A stretch of 54,641 nt of DNA from Ignavibacteriales bacterium (GTDB lineage: Bacteria > Bacteroidota > Ignavibacteria > Ignavibacteriales > Ignavibacteriaceae), in assembly GCA_016182615.1 (NCBI GenBank), contig JACPGF010000162.1, positions 1-54,641 of the forward strand, written 5' to 3'. How positions within the stretch are numbered: the first letter of the stretch is position 1; each line of letters begins with the position of its first letter. A program made the translations under genes and the position numbers. Positions 1-8,596 of this stretch are shown piece by piece. The notes under the pieces were generated by a model. That model did not search any database. It was not told the origin of the DNA and worked only from the letters and a program-made list of their open reading frames with translations.

Positions 1-1623
1 GTTTCAATTCCATAAAGGTGCGATTAAGACCACGGCATATACACCCAACCCCGCAGCCCGTACTACGTTTCAATTCCATAAAGGTGCGATTAAGACCTGG
101 GCGCTTCTTCGCCAACGAACGCTTTTTCGTTGTTTCAATTCCATAAAGGTGCGATTAAGACTAAACTCATGCTTTAACTATTTCAAAAAACAAAACGTTT
201 CAATTCCATAAAGGTGCGATTAAGACAATGCCGCGACTAACAACCAACTGCAAAATAACTCCGTTTCAATTCCATAAAGGTGCGATTAAGACTAACACTC
301 ATATTTACCTTAATTTCCTGCATTTCCCGTTTCAATTCCATAAAGGTGCGATTAAGACGTGCTGTTCACAGTAGCGCTTACGTTCACACTTTTGGTTTCA
401 ATTCCATAAAGGTGCGATTAAGACTGAGGTAACAAAATGATCATCGTTACAATGGATAACGTTTCAATTCCATAAAGGTGCGATTAAGACTTTATTCATT
501 GGTAAGAACTCCGGTAATTTTACAACGTTTCAATTCCATAAAGGTGCGATTAAGACATGCGATTAAGACCGCCTGTAACTTATCCGTAGTATTCGCTATT
601 TTCCCCGTTTCAATTCCATAAAGGTGCGATTAAGACACGCTTGTACTCTGTCCCAAGTCCAAAAACTCAACGTTTCAATTCCATAAAGGTGCGATTAAGA
701 CACCGTTTTTGTTATCTGAGACTTGGTTGCTGCCATCGTTTCAATTCCATAAAGGTGCGATTAAGACACTATCCGGTATTACATACCCAGCAGGCAGTCC
801 GGAGTTTCAATTCCATAAAGGTGCGATTAAGACTGGGGGATGGTGAGTATAAGATTTATATTGATCCTGCGTTTCAATTCCATAAAGGTGCGATTAAGAC
901 ACTATGACGGGAACAAATACCAGGTAATGAATATGAGTTTCAATTCCATAAAGGTGCGATTAAGACAAACGGAAGTATAACCGATAACCTTAGTGCAACG
1001 GCGTTTCAATTCCATAAAGGTGCGATTAAGACCCCTCGTTAATCATACGCTTCACCCACCGCTCCCCCGTTTCAATTCCATAAAGGTGCGATTAAGACCG
1101 GGCAAGTTTCCTGTCCGTTCCCGGTCCTAGTATGGTTTCAATTCCATAAAGGTGCGATTAAGACGGCAAACCTGGCATGGTAATACTTGAGGGATATGCG
1201 TTTCAATTCCATAAAGGTGCGATTAAGACCCCGTGACCGACTGATTAGAGACGGATGGATTAAGGGTTTCAATTCCATAAAGGTGCGATTGAGACTTACC
1301 AAAATTGATATTATATCCACCGATACCGGGGTTTCAATTCCAAAGGTGCGATTAAAACTTAGCAATAAGTTTAATGCGTAAAAGCCTATTTGAGTTTCAA
1401 TTCCATAAAGGTGCGATTAAGACTGTAGCCCAGTCCGTTTGTTCCATAATCCCAACTACAGTTTCAATTCCATAAAGGTGCGATTAAGACACTCTATACC
1501 GCTGATACTGTTTCTATCATGTATTTGTTTCAATTCCATAAAGGTGCGATTAAGACTGGTGAGACGTCAAAGACACTTAGGTGCGGACTTAATGTTTCAA
1601 TTCCATAAAGGTGCGATTAAGAT
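1..1623. CRISPR. CRISPR array, 25 repeats of 30 bp, open at the left window edge
   Basis: Twenty-five copies of a 30-bp repeat that starts GTTTCAATTCC and ends GCGATTAAGAC, at 1-30, 67-96, 132-161, 197-226 and so on with a 65-67 bp period, give 24 spacers of about 34-37 nt. The first 19 copies are identical by eye. Variants cluster at the right: 1266-1295 has an A-to-G change, 1331-1358 has lost two bases, and 1594-1623 ends in T. The interval after the ninth repeat (557-606) is 50 nt because the tail of the repeat is duplicated. The array begins exactly at base 1, so more repeats and perhaps a leader lie outside. The reverse complement ends ATTGAAAC, like the 5' handle of classic type I-B crRNAs, yet the degenerate repeats are on the cas side, so the transcription direction is unresolved. 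Confidence 0.98.
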
Positions 1624-1655
1624 CGTAACTAGCCCGCTCGCCACTCTCCACTCGC

Positions 1656-1680
1656 ATTTTCCAATTCCATAACGGTTAAG
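1656..1680. repeat. Degenerate terminal CRISPR repeat remnant
   Basis: After the last recognisable repeat and a spacer-length gap, the stretch containing CCAATTCCATAACGGTTAAG matches the CRISPR repeat with several changes and a short internal deletion. This fits a decayed trailer-end repeat. Confidence 0.6.
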
Positions 1681-1738
1681 TTTTACACCTTTCGGGCACA
1701 GCTCCGCCAGGTTAGCCACATAAAAAAACAAGAAAAGC

Positions 1739-1768
1739 AAAACCGGAAGAGCGGCTCTCCCGGTTTTT
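1739..1768. terminator. Bidirectional hairpin terminator between cas7 and the array
   Basis: AAAACCGG at 1739-1746 pairs with CCGGTTTT at 1760-1767, with inner pairing of AGA and TCT. T tracts follow on both strands (TTTTT on plus; T-rich sequence after the hairpin on minus). It lies just after the cas7 stop and would end the cas operon. If the array were read on the plus strand it would terminate that transcript as well. Confidence 0.7.
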
Positions 1769-1782
1769 AGCTGGTGTTCAGG

Positions 1783-2841
1783 TTATGCCTGAGTTTGGTA
1801 AACAAACTCCTGCAGCCTTTTTATAATAGCGGCTTCGGCTTCATCAAGCGCATCAAGTATGCCGCCTGCACCCGCTATGTAACCGTTGCACGGCAGGGTA
1901 ACAAACAGTTCGGCACCTTCAACACGGTCTATTACCGGTTTGGCGCTGCGGTCACGGTCTTCGCTTAACTCGGCCCGTATTGTCGCGGCTATCCTGTTGG
2001 CGTTACCGCTGATGGCAATTGCCAGTGTTTCCATAAGGCTAAAGGTGCGGGCCTGGTTACTGGTAATGCGCCAGTTAACAATGCCCTTGGCAATAGCGGG
2101 GATGAGCTGCTCCCTGCGCTCCTTGGGGCAGACCAGGCACTCGCCGAATACATTTTTATCTTTCACCCAACCTTTGGCCAGCAGGTTCTCGATGGTCTGC
2201 GGTGTCAGCTCGGGCTCGTGCTGGTTAGTGGATATGCTGAACAGCGTGCGCAGGTCTATTGCCATGTCAAAGACGAACAGGCCCGTTGCGCGGGTGTTAT
2301 CGGGAATCCAGTTCCTGCGGGGCAGTACGCGTTTGTTGGTCGTTAAAAAATCGGTAATTTCCTCTTCGGTTAATTCCACTCCGTCTGTACCTTTAACAAT
2401 TACGGGGTGGCGGTTGGGGTTACTGCTCCGGTCAAAGGTCAGGTTTTCCTTCTGCATTTCCAGCCCGCCCAACAGCGGGTGTAAAGGCCTGAAGGCGGAG
2501 ATGGAGAAGGGGCTTCTTCTTTTCAAGGGTGTTTCACCGCTTTGCGCTTTCATCCATCCGCCCAGCAGTTGATCGGTGTATTCCGGGTTACATGGCGACC
2601 AGGGCTCCTTATTGGCTATGCCGTTATCTTTCGTTATCTCGTAATTAAAAGTAACCGGGGCTTCCTGCTCGTTAACCGCTTCCAAGATAGCGCTCAGTAC
2701 CGAGCGTTTAACCTGCTGCCCGCTGGAGTACGCGCAGCGGACACCGAATTGTGCATCCCAGAAAAATTTTTGGCCATCCTGTACGCAAAACACGGTATGC
2801 TCTGCATGGCGAAGTCCTCTTATATAAACAAAGTTATTCAT
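1783..2841 (-). CDS. cas7: Cas7-type Cascade backbone protein (type I CRISPR)
   Basis: A 352-residue protein, last gene of the cas operon. The Cas7 family forms the helical backbone that coats the crRNA spacer in the type I effector complex. The start MNNFVYIRGLRHAEHTVF and the central stretch with HPLLGG and WIPDNTRATGLFVFD fit a Cas7/Csp1-like protein from Bacteroidota type I systems. A segment near residue 230 has CLVCPKERR, a possible partial metal or thumb feature. The assignment rests on size, position after cas8 and general resemblance; no catalytic motif is expected. It begins 13 bp after the cas8 stop, so the two are co-transcribed. The stop TAA is followed closely by a hairpin terminator. 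Confidence 0.85.
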   Translation of the reverse strand: MNNFVYIRGLRHAEHTVFCVQDGQKFFWDAQFGVRCAYSSGQQVKRSVLSAILEAVNEQEAPVTFNYEITKDNGIANKEPWSPCNPEYTDQLLGGWMKAQSGETPLKRRSPFSISAFRPLHPLLGGLEMQKENLTFDRSSNPNRHPVIVKGTDGVELTEEEITDFLTTNKRVLPRRNWIPDNTRATGLFVFDMAIDLRTLFSISTNQHEPELTPQTIENLLAKGWVKDKNVFGECLVCPKERREQLIPAIAKGIVNWRITSNQARTFSLMETLAIAISGNANRIAATIRAELSEDRDRSAKPVIDRVEGAELFVTLPCNGYIAGAGGILDALDEAEAAIIKRLQEFVYQTQA

Positions 2842-2854
2842 TTAAAGCTCCGTT

Positions 2855-4150
2855 TCAGTTTTTTGATTTGATAAAAGTGTATTTGAATTTAATGAGCGTT
2901 AAAAAGTAGGGAAATTTATCCGCCTGCATTTTATCGGTTTCCAATACCAGTGCGTTAAAAAACTCACCGTTAGCAGCATCGTCTGCCAGAATATCGGTAA
3001 GCTTTTCGATAAACTGCCGCCTTGATGAGGCATCAAGCAGCGCGAGGACTTTGTTAGCCCGACCCGTTTTGCTTCTTGCTCCGCCTGTTTCGTAGTCTCT
3101 CAGCATCCTTGCCAAATCCCCGGCAACGTCGATTAATGATTTGTTGTTTAACATACACAGTACCCACGATAAATAAATATTATAGTTAATTATGCTTTTT
3201 TCGTCATCTTTTAATTTCGGAAAGGCGGCAGCCTTACCGTGCCCGGGAAGATATTCCCGCAGCTGTTTCGGTTCAATTTCTTTTAACCCAACTGACCCGT
3301 TCCTGCACACGGTTTTAAACCCGAATTGTGTAACATACACTTCCTCGATTGCTTTTCTGTGGGTGCTCCCAATTTCCCCGAACAAGTGTACGTACATATC
3401 AATTTCGCGTTTTAACTCGGGCAGGTTAATTTGTATAAACCCAACGGTTGTGTTGGTCTGCCCAAGGCTGTACACGTAAGTCATCAGTTTTTTGTTCGGG
3501 TAACGGCGTGCCAGCCGGAAAAGCAGTTTTATCCAGTTCACGGTAGGTAAACTGGCGGTGTCCTTTTTCAACTCAACCGGTGCAAAAGGCATACTCTTGT
3601 AGTTGTTGTTGCCTAAAGCAAAAGTAAGCCACTGCCCGTTCCAGGTGTTTATCTGGTTTCCTTTCAGGTTGGGTGTTTCTTCAACAAGGCTTCTGTACCG
3701 GCTCCACCCTTCATACAGTAATTCCAGAATTTCATCCTCGTCAAAAAGCAGCAGCAGCCCGCCATCCACCCCAACGCCCAGCCCGGAGCCAATCCATGAG
3801 GAATACATGTCGTCTTCGCCAAATGGCAGTTTAATGCCTGTTAGCTGTCCCGATGTGGTTGCCTCGTTACCCTCCGCGCTAAAGCCAACGGCAATGCTCG
3901 CGTCGGGTTCCTGTTCCACAATTTTTCTATGGAATTCGGCAAGCATTTCCATTCTTTTACTTTTATCCGGCGGTTGTGCCGAGCGGTAACCCTGCACGAA
4001 TGGAGAGTTTGTTATCCATTGCAGGTATTTTTCATGATCATAAAATACCGGGTAAAACTTCTCGTCAAAAAACTCTTTCAGCGATAAAGCTGTTCCGTTG
4101 CGCTCATTCCATCGGGCAACAAGTTTTTTACCGGTTATTGATGTGTACAT
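2855..4150 (-). CDS. cas8: Cas8-type large subunit of type I effector complex
   Basis: A 431-residue protein between cas3 and cas7. Cas8 proteins recognise the PAM and recruit Cas3, but they are among the most divergent Cas proteins and have no simple motif. Identification is mainly positional: this is the only large unassigned protein in a complete cas6-cas5-cas3-x-cas7 operon. The N-terminus (MYTSITGKKLVARWNERNG) and a helical C-terminal part (residues about 320-420, with a small-subunit-like character) are compatible. It starts 15 bp after the cas3 stop. The subtype is not certain; a Bacteroidota I-B variant is the best fit. Confidence 0.72.
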   Translation of the reverse strand: MYTSITGKKLVARWNERNGTALSLKEFFDEKFYPVFYDHEKYLQWITNSPFVQGYRSAQPPDKSKRMEMLAEFHRKIVEQEPDASIAVGFSAEGNEATTSGQLTGIKLPFGEDDMYSSWIGSGLGVGVDGGLLLLFDEDEILELLYEGWSRYRSLVEETPNLKGNQINTWNGQWLTFALGNNNYKSMPFAPVELKKDTASLPTVNWIKLLFRLARRYPNKKLMTYVYSLGQTNTTVGFIQINLPELKREIDMYVHLFGEIGSTHRKAIEEVYVTQFGFKTVCRNGSVGLKEIEPKQLREYLPGHGKAAAFPKLKDDEKSIINYNIYLSWVLCMLNNKSLIDVAGDLARMLRDYETGGARSKTGRANKVLALLDASSRRQFIEKLTDILADDAANGEFFNALVLETDKMQADKFPYFLTLIKFKYTFIKSKN

Positions 4151-4165
4151 ACATTGCTCCCATTA

Positions 4166-6325
4166 TTAAATAAAATTTGATGTTGAACGGATTAGCAAAC
4201 CCGTTTCAGGATTGTAACATTCATCGGGCACGATAAAGGGCCATGAGCCCGCTTCAACGCGCCCAATTTTTATAAACTGTTTGTTGTAAATAGTCCGGTT
4301 AGCAAGTGGTATCTCGTATTTACTTTTTTCATCGTACGGTGCTTTCCGGTAGTTTTCTTCGTCAGAGGCAGTTATTGCACACGCGGATTCTATTTCGAGC
4401 ATTTCAAGGAAAACCGATTTCGGGTAATGCTGCAGTTTCGGTATCCGTATTCCTTCATCGTCAATAATGCTGTACGTGCTGAGCGTGCCAATTGCAACTT
4501 CCGGGTAAACCCGGTCGATCATCTCCTGCACGTCCGCCTCGTGCAAAACCGCACCGTCCGGCATACCGTTAAAACTTCTTTCCACAACAGCCTTATCATA
4601 GGGCTTAACATCCCAGGCGTTTTCAGGGGGCTTAATGATATAGACATCCTTCAGCATACCTATCCCCCGTGCATGCCGCCGCCTGTTTACCCGACCAAAC
4701 CGCTGTATTAAAGCATCAACAGGCGCGGCATCGGTTATTAAACAGTCAAAGCTTATATCAAGGCTTACTTCTACAACCTGCGTGGCAACAACAATACACT
4801 GCCCGGGCGTTCCGTCAAACCGCTCTTTAATTGCCGCCTCGAGAGCCGCCCTGTCTGCCCGTTTATACCTGCTGTGTATCAGCATCTTGGGGATTTCCGG
4901 GTACTGTTCTTTTATAAGTGCATACATTTCCTGCGCCCGGTTAACGCGGTTAACCACGATAAGCAGTTTTAGTTTCCGGTCAACAGCCTGCTGAATTATC
5001 TCAGCGGCCTCATCGTCATTATTCAGCTTATGCACCGTGTGCCTGTCAAAAGTGGCAAGCTCATCCTGCCCAAGGGCAACTTTAAACACTTCCTTCTCAC
5101 CACCGAGCAGTTTATACAGTTCATCGCGCAAAGCACCGGGCATGGTGGCAGTGCCGATGTGTACGCGGCAATTAAGGGTTTTTAGCATTTTTATCATCTC
5201 GTGGATTAAAGCCATCGAGGTATCGCTGTAGGAGTGTATCTCATCGAGTATAACGTCGTTATTCATCAGGTCAAGGGCTATTGCCTCGAAGCCTTTTGAG
5301 CCGAACACGATTGCGGCAATTTGATAGGGTGTTAACACTTTTATCGCGGCTCCCGCCATGGACTGCATGATTCTCTCCTCGGCAACCCCGGTATTCCCAA
5401 GAATAATCTTGCTCGCGGCATGCAGCAGGCGCACATCATCACCGGGACAGGCCTCCGCCAATCTTTTGTACATCGCGTTTATCGAAGCCTGGAAGGGAAG
5501 AACGTAAAAAATCCGCCCGCTGCACCGTTTCATTAAAAAGTCCGTTTTACCCGCCCCGGTCGGTGCTGTTACCAGGGTGTGGCGGCGTTCATCGCCCGTA
5601 TCAACCGCGGATAACGGGTAGAGGCTGCTTTTCCTGTTATCACCGGTAAAAAACGAGAGCGCGGGCACACGGAAAATCGTCTTTACCTGCTCCCCGGTTT
5701 TAACCGTTAATGCCGAGGCCATGTGATCCGCCGCGTTCAGCAGCCCTTTCCACCCGGACCAGCCTTTTTCAATTTCTTCACAATAAGCCAGCACGTAGTC
5801 GAAGTTGTCCCTCGCTTCTGCCAGTGGAATGTTTCGCGCGGGGTAACCAAAATAATGCAGTATCTCTATTGCCCGCTGGCTCCAAGTTTCCCAATCCCCG
5901 GCGTGCCTGCTAAATACCGCGTCATCACCGTATGTTTCAACCATATCCAGCAGGCCCGCGCCGCCGTCTGTCAGTAATGATTTTACCGATTTATGATGCC
6001 CGATGATCATTTCAATAATAGCACCGCGGCTTGCCGGGTCAAATACCGAAAGGAACAGCAGGGATGAAATTTCATGCCGTAACGGTATGTCCTCTTTATG
6101 CCTTTCAAAAAAGTCGTAGGTATCTTCTCCCAAAATTTTCTGGAATTCAGGATGAGCCTTGCCCAAATCATGCAACACTGCACCTTTCCGCGCGGTTCCG
6201 GCATCAAGCCCTAAAGCGGCGGCTATGGCTGCAATTGCAGTTACAACATGGCCGGTGTGCTCAATAAGCGTTACCGATCCGTTCCGTTTGCCCTTTGCAA
6301 GAAGCGGTTCTGCTGCCGGGCTCAT
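4166..6325 (-). CDS. cas3: Cas3 HD nuclease-helicase
   Basis: A 719-residue single-chain Cas3, the nuclease-helicase that degrades target DNA after Cascade binding. The N-terminal HD domain shows HTGH (His23, His26), HDLGKAH (His52-Asp53) and RHE near residue 84. The superfamily 2 helicase follows with Walker A APTGAGKT, motif II DEIH, motif III GTATMP and motif VI QRFGRVNRR. All nuclease and ATPase motifs are present, so the enzyme should be active. Its ATG overlaps the cas5 stop by four bases (ATGA), which implies translational coupling. Placing cas3 between cas5 and cas8 is an unusual order for subtype I-B, where cas3 normally follows cas5 at the end of the effector genes. Confidence 0.95.
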   Translation of the reverse strand: MSPAAEPLLAKGKRNGSVTLIEHTGHVVTAIAAIAAALGLDAGTARKGAVLHDLGKAHPEFQKILGEDTYDFFERHKEDIPLRHEISSLLFLSVFDPASRGAIIEMIIGHHKSVKSLLTDGGAGLLDMVETYGDDAVFSRHAGDWETWSQRAIEILHYFGYPARNIPLAEARDNFDYVLAYCEEIEKGWSGWKGLLNAADHMASALTVKTGEQVKTIFRVPALSFFTGDNRKSSLYPLSAVDTGDERRHTLVTAPTGAGKTDFLMKRCSGRIFYVLPFQASINAMYKRLAEACPGDDVRLLHAASKIILGNTGVAEERIMQSMAGAAIKVLTPYQIAAIVFGSKGFEAIALDLMNNDVILDEIHSYSDTSMALIHEMIKMLKTLNCRVHIGTATMPGALRDELYKLLGGEKEVFKVALGQDELATFDRHTVHKLNNDDEAAEIIQQAVDRKLKLLIVVNRVNRAQEMYALIKEQYPEIPKMLIHSRYKRADRAALEAAIKERFDGTPGQCIVVATQVVEVSLDISFDCLITDAAPVDALIQRFGRVNRRRHARGIGMLKDVYIIKPPENAWDVKPYDKAVVERSFNGMPDGAVLHEADVQEMIDRVYPEVAIGTLSTYSIIDDEGIRIPKLQHYPKSVFLEMLEIESACAITASDEENYRKAPYDEKSKYEIPLANRTIYNKQFIKIGRVEAGSWPFIVPDECYNPETGLLIRSTSNFI

Positions 6326-6906
6326 TCCGTGTACTCTGTCTTTAGCGGGCTTCCTTGTATAATTATTTTACCGTGCATCGGGGTTATACCTGCAAACCTG
6401 TTGTAGCCAACCATAAACGATTCCGGCCCGCTCCCGAAGAGCAGTTCAAAGCCGTCAATCAGCTCAAATGCCTCCACGTTTAATTCCCGTACGGTTTTAT
6501 CAGGGAACAGAACATCCTCGTTACGACAAAGGCAGATGTGCTGTGTTGCTGCATGGGCGGCATCTTCAGCAGAGGTAAACGCCAGATGCAGAACGGGATT
6601 TACAAGCGTGCCCCGTGTTGCAATGGCGGTTTTCCGTGTTGCAATTTTCTTGCTTGGGAATAACTCATACGCCTTGGACTGTGTTGTTTCCGTTTGCGCG
6701 CTAACGGCATCGTACGAGAGCCTGTGCCGGGCTATTTTTTTGATACCGCTCTCCATGTCCTCAAGCAGTTCGGGGAATAATTTCATTTCAATTCCCTGCA
6801 CGATAGAAGGCGTTAAAAACTGCTGGCTGAATGTTTCACTATCCCGCACCGCTGTCCAGGGTTTAATAAAACCAAAGGGGCCGGTAAATGTTACTACGTG
6901 ATACAT
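6322..6906 (-). CDS. cas5: Cas5-type Cascade subunit
   Basis: A 194-residue RAMP protein. Cas5 caps the 5' handle of the crRNA in type I complexes. The start MYHVVTFTGPFGFIKPWTA matches the usual Cas5 beginning, a first beta strand followed by F-G-F and a Pro/Trp segment. The C-terminal part (SFMVGYNRFAGITPMHGKI) fits the second RAMP-like region. It starts 10 bp after the cas6 stop and overlaps cas3 by four bases. The length is at the short end of the family. Assignment is supported by operon position and N-terminal pattern. Confidence 0.85.
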   Translation of the reverse strand: MYHVVTFTGPFGFIKPWTAVRDSETFSQQFLTPSIVQGIEMKLFPELLEDMESGIKKIARHRLSYDAVSAQTETTQSKAYELFPSKKIATRKTAIATRGTLVNPVLHLAFTSAEDAAHAATQHICLCRNEDVLFPDKTVRELNVEAFELIDGFELLFGSGPESFMVGYNRFAGITPMHGKIIIQGSPLKTEYTE

Positions 6907-6916
6907 GTTTTACTCC

Positions 6917-7573
6917 TTATTTTACTGCACCAAAACAACTGCCGGTCGAGTTGCCGACACCCACGTTCCAGGCGAATTGAATTGCCAAGGGGTCGCCTTC
7001 TAAAAGGACAGGGCACAGGTTTGCTTTGTTGGCAATGCCGTTAATTGTTACCAGTTTGGTTTTTGCCGCTGCATAGTTCTGGTCAAATGAAACCTTAACC
7101 GGCAGATCGAGATTTACACTGCTGAGTTTCCGTTTTAACGTATCCGTAAGGTGGGCGGCGGCTTCAGCATCATTAAAACCAAGATGCAGCGTTCTATTTT
7201 CGGGTGTTTGTTTCTTAACAAGTATGGGGCTTGCCGCGATGAAACGCTCGTGTGTGCCAAAGCGCGGGTCTTCCTGCATTTGAATTTGTTGAATAGTCAT
7301 TCCGCAAAAAAGCAGGTTGTCCCTTAACGCGCCCTGCAAAGTTTTTTTAGCAAGGCCGGTATCCCAAAAACTAATAAACATGGTTGCGCCGTTAGCAAAA
7401 TGCAAGGTGTTATTTACCACTTCGCCGCCCTGCAGCCAGCTCATGGAATACAGGCTGATGGTATCGTGTGCCTGATTCCATCCGAGCCACTTGTGAAAGG
7501 CTCCAACAAGAAAGTGCTGATAGTTAAAAGGCACTGCCTGCGTGTTAGGGGTTAATTGCAAATGTAATCTCAT
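6917..7573 (-). CDS. cas6: Cas6 crRNA-processing endoribonuclease
   Basis: A 218-residue protein, first gene of the cas operon. Cas6 cuts the precursor crRNA within each repeat. The C-terminal glycine-rich loop GVGNSTGSCFG near residues 203-213 is the hallmark of the family, and the N-terminal MRLHLQLTPNTQAVPFNY begins with the usual strand. A possible catalytic His lies near residue 25 (QHFLVGAFHKWL), as in many Cas6 enzymes; this is inferred. No promoter was confidently identified in the AT-rich region just upstream. No cas1, cas2 or cas4 lies upstream, so adaptation functions must be elsewhere or absent. Confidence 0.93.
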   Translation of the reverse strand: MRLHLQLTPNTQAVPFNYQHFLVGAFHKWLGWNQAHDTISLYSMSWLQGGEVVNNTLHFANGATMFISFWDTGLAKKTLQGALRDNLLFCGMTIQQIQMQEDPRFGTHERFIAASPILVKKQTPENRTLHLGFNDAEAAAHLTDTLKRKLSSVNLDLPVKVSFDQNYAAAKTKLVTINGIANKANLCPVLLEGDPLAIQFAWNVGVGNSTGSCFGAVK

Positions 7574-8341
7574 AGTCCATCCTCGATAATATTAATTAAA
7601 CTAACTGTATTTACACTAATCAATTCCGTTCATTCCGCTTGTATGCAGCCGTATTGCGGTGGCAATAACCCGTACATAAGATTCGGTGCTTGTGTATTCA
7701 GCTTAGTAAGCCGCGTAAAGAGTTATTAGATTGCCCCCGGTAATTTCCTTTCAAGGTAAGTTTCCCGTTCCCGTTTTTCCTTTTGGAAATTGAGCGGCAT
7801 TTTAATCCATAGTACATTCAAATTTACATATTCCATGTTTTTATTTTTCTCATCATTATCAGGTATTTTTAAATCATTTTGTTGTGCTATTGCCAATCGT
7901 TTAAAAATAAATGCGCCAAGGAAAGTAAACATGCCAACATAAGTATCAGGGCAGTGCAGGGCATTGATTCTTCACGAGGACGATGAATTGGCCCGCTAAA
8001 AATTATTGTAATTGAGTACGTAACATGTGCAGTGCGAATTATTAATTATTCGCTTGTTGCATACCTACGGCACGCCAAATTCTGTGAGGGAGGATTATTG
8101 CTACCCGCCGCGACGGGTTTCGATCCGAATGGGGTTTATATTTTCTCAATTGAGAGTAACCGGTTTTGTTAAATTTTCACAATTATTTAGTGAGTAATAT
8201 GAAATACCCTCATTTTGACGAGGCAGTTATTAGCAGTACAGCAAAAAGCGCGTCATTGATTCATCAAGCGGCTCCTGCATATAAAAAGCCCACTAAACGG
8301 AACTTAAATGCAGCCACAAAGCACTCACAAGTCTCGGCAGC
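7574..8341. other. Gene-free stretch between cas operon and antiporter
   Basis: About 770 bp with no convincing gene. It must contain the promoter of the cas operon near its left end. Around 8060-8140 there is a fragment (CCTACGGCACGCC, then CGCCGCGACGGGTTTCGATC) that looks like a decayed dispersed-repeat piece. A 68-codon frame at 7726-7932 has no signal, no good start context and no recognisable fold. Confidence 0.5.
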
Positions 8342-8596
8342 TTAAGTACTCAGCATATCAATGGCAGCATCAACGGCCTGATGCGTGCCCGTCAGGACGA
8401 GTACATCACCATACTCCAATGTTGTTGAGCCGGAGGGGTTATTTATCGGCGTATCTTTCCGTACGATGGAAATAATTGTTGCACCCGTGGCAACGCGCAA
8501 ATCGAGCTCTTTGAGAGACTTGCCAATCGCGGGGCTGCCGCTTTCCATGAAAAATGTTTCCGTCACACTCCGTGCAATAATATCCATCAAGTGCAT
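8342..8596 (-). pseudogene. Out-of-frame TrkA-C domain of the CPA2 antiporter
   Basis: This frame encodes a clean TrkA-C (RCK-C) regulatory domain: SPAIGKSLKELDLR, then GATIISIVRKDTPI, then LEYGDVLVLTGTHQAVDAA. It is the expected C-terminus of the antiporter at 8439-10268 but lies in another frame. Removing one G from the GGGCGGG tract near 8605-8612 joins the two frames as RQAGIMHLMDII. It has no start context of its own worth trusting, so it is best read as the broken-off end of the larger gene. Confidence 0.85.

Noticed and set aside
641-907. Open frames across the CRISPR array (also 1187-1381 and 1439-1672)
   Set aside because: The peptides only repeat the translated CRISPR unit (FNSIKVRLR); they are not genes.
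1886-2572. 228-codon frame on the plus strand over cas7
   Set aside because: It is a shadow of the cas7 frame on the other strand, with no signal or family resemblance.
7726-7932. 68-codon minus-strand frame between cas6 and the antiporter
   Set aside because: Poor start context, no domain, lies in AT-rich sequence.
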